From NCBI GenBank assembly GCA_945983195.1, contig CAMFSS010000155.1:1-5749 (forward strand): DNA of 5,749 nucleotides. The letters are read 5' to 3'. The notes beneath the pieces were generated by a model, which was not told the DNA's origin, did not search any database, and saw only the letters and a program-made list of their open reading frames with translations. The position numbers and the translations under genes are program-made. The stretch comes from an uncultured Prevotellaceae bacterium. Its GTDB lineage: Bacteria > Bacteroidota > Bacteroidia > Bacteroidales > Muribaculaceae. This document shows, piece by piece, positions 5,680-5,749 of this stretch; the stretch's first letter is position 1, and every line of letters starts with the position of its first letter.

Positions 5680-5749
5680 TTAAAGAGTTCGTGGGTCAGT
5701 GATTTTGCCGGTGACGGCGGCAGCGGCAGCAACGAGGGGTCCGGCAAGA
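5680..5749 (-). CDS. leuC: 3-isopropylmalate dehydratase large subunit, C-terminal end only
   Basis: Reading the minus strand from the right edge gives 22 codons ending in TAA (5682-5680). The peptide reads LAGPLVAAAAAV then TGKITDPRTL. A Pro followed by an Ala run, then V-x-G-x-I-T-D-P-R, is the typical LeuC C-terminus, and the gene lies immediately upstream of leuD, where leuC belongs. LeuC carries the 4Fe-4S cluster and active site of isopropylmalate isomerase; none of that part is in the window. The identification rests on 22 residues and context. Confidence 0.87.
   Translation of the reverse strand, partial: LAGPLVAAAAAVTGKITDPRTL

Overview
The window looks like ordinary chromosomal DNA from a member of the Bacteroidota, most likely order Bacteroidales. 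The evidence is the protein flavour of every gene, a DUF3667-type zinc-ribbon membrane protein, the absence of clear Shine-Dalgarno sequences, and two upstream sites matching the Bacteroidetes promoter pattern (TTG, 19-20 nt, TAnnTTTG). The assignment is by recognition only, without a database search.

Left part, plus strand: positions 1-1197 hold the last ~398 codons of a hexameric glutamate dehydrogenase. Its N-terminus lies outside the window. The cofactor-binding residues are of the NAD type known from Clostridium symbiosum. The first ~78 bases keep the reading frame but carry implausible substitutions at conserved positions, which suggests a poor-quality contig edge. A hairpin terminator follows (1229-1268). 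A 240-base intergenic region holds two candidate promoters in tandem and an 11-bp-periodic direct repeat. Next comes a 259-residue zinc-ribbon, multi-pass membrane protein (1438-2217) of unknown function.

Right part, minus strand: an operon for branched-chain amino acid synthesis is transcribed right to left as leuC (last 22 codons only), leuD, a leuA/citramalate-synthase-like gene, and leuB. LeuCD isomerise and LeuB oxidatively decarboxylates the product of the synthase. Together they extend a 2-oxoacid by one carbon, 2-oxoisovalerate to 2-oxoisocaproate for leucine. If the synthase accepts pyruvate, the same enzymes would make 2-oxobutyrate for isoleucine. The operon and the membrane-protein gene converge on a shared hairpin (2276-2309) that probably terminates both. 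GDH supplies or consumes glutamate, the amino donor for the final transamination, but nothing in the sequence shows shared regulation with the leu genes.

No tRNA, rRNA, CRISPR array, insertion sequence or phage gene was seen, and no wholly new system. The points most worth checking are the corrupted left edge, the substrate of the embedded synthase, the GDH cofactor type, the leuA-leuB intercistronic hairpin, and the promoter region of the membrane-protein gene.
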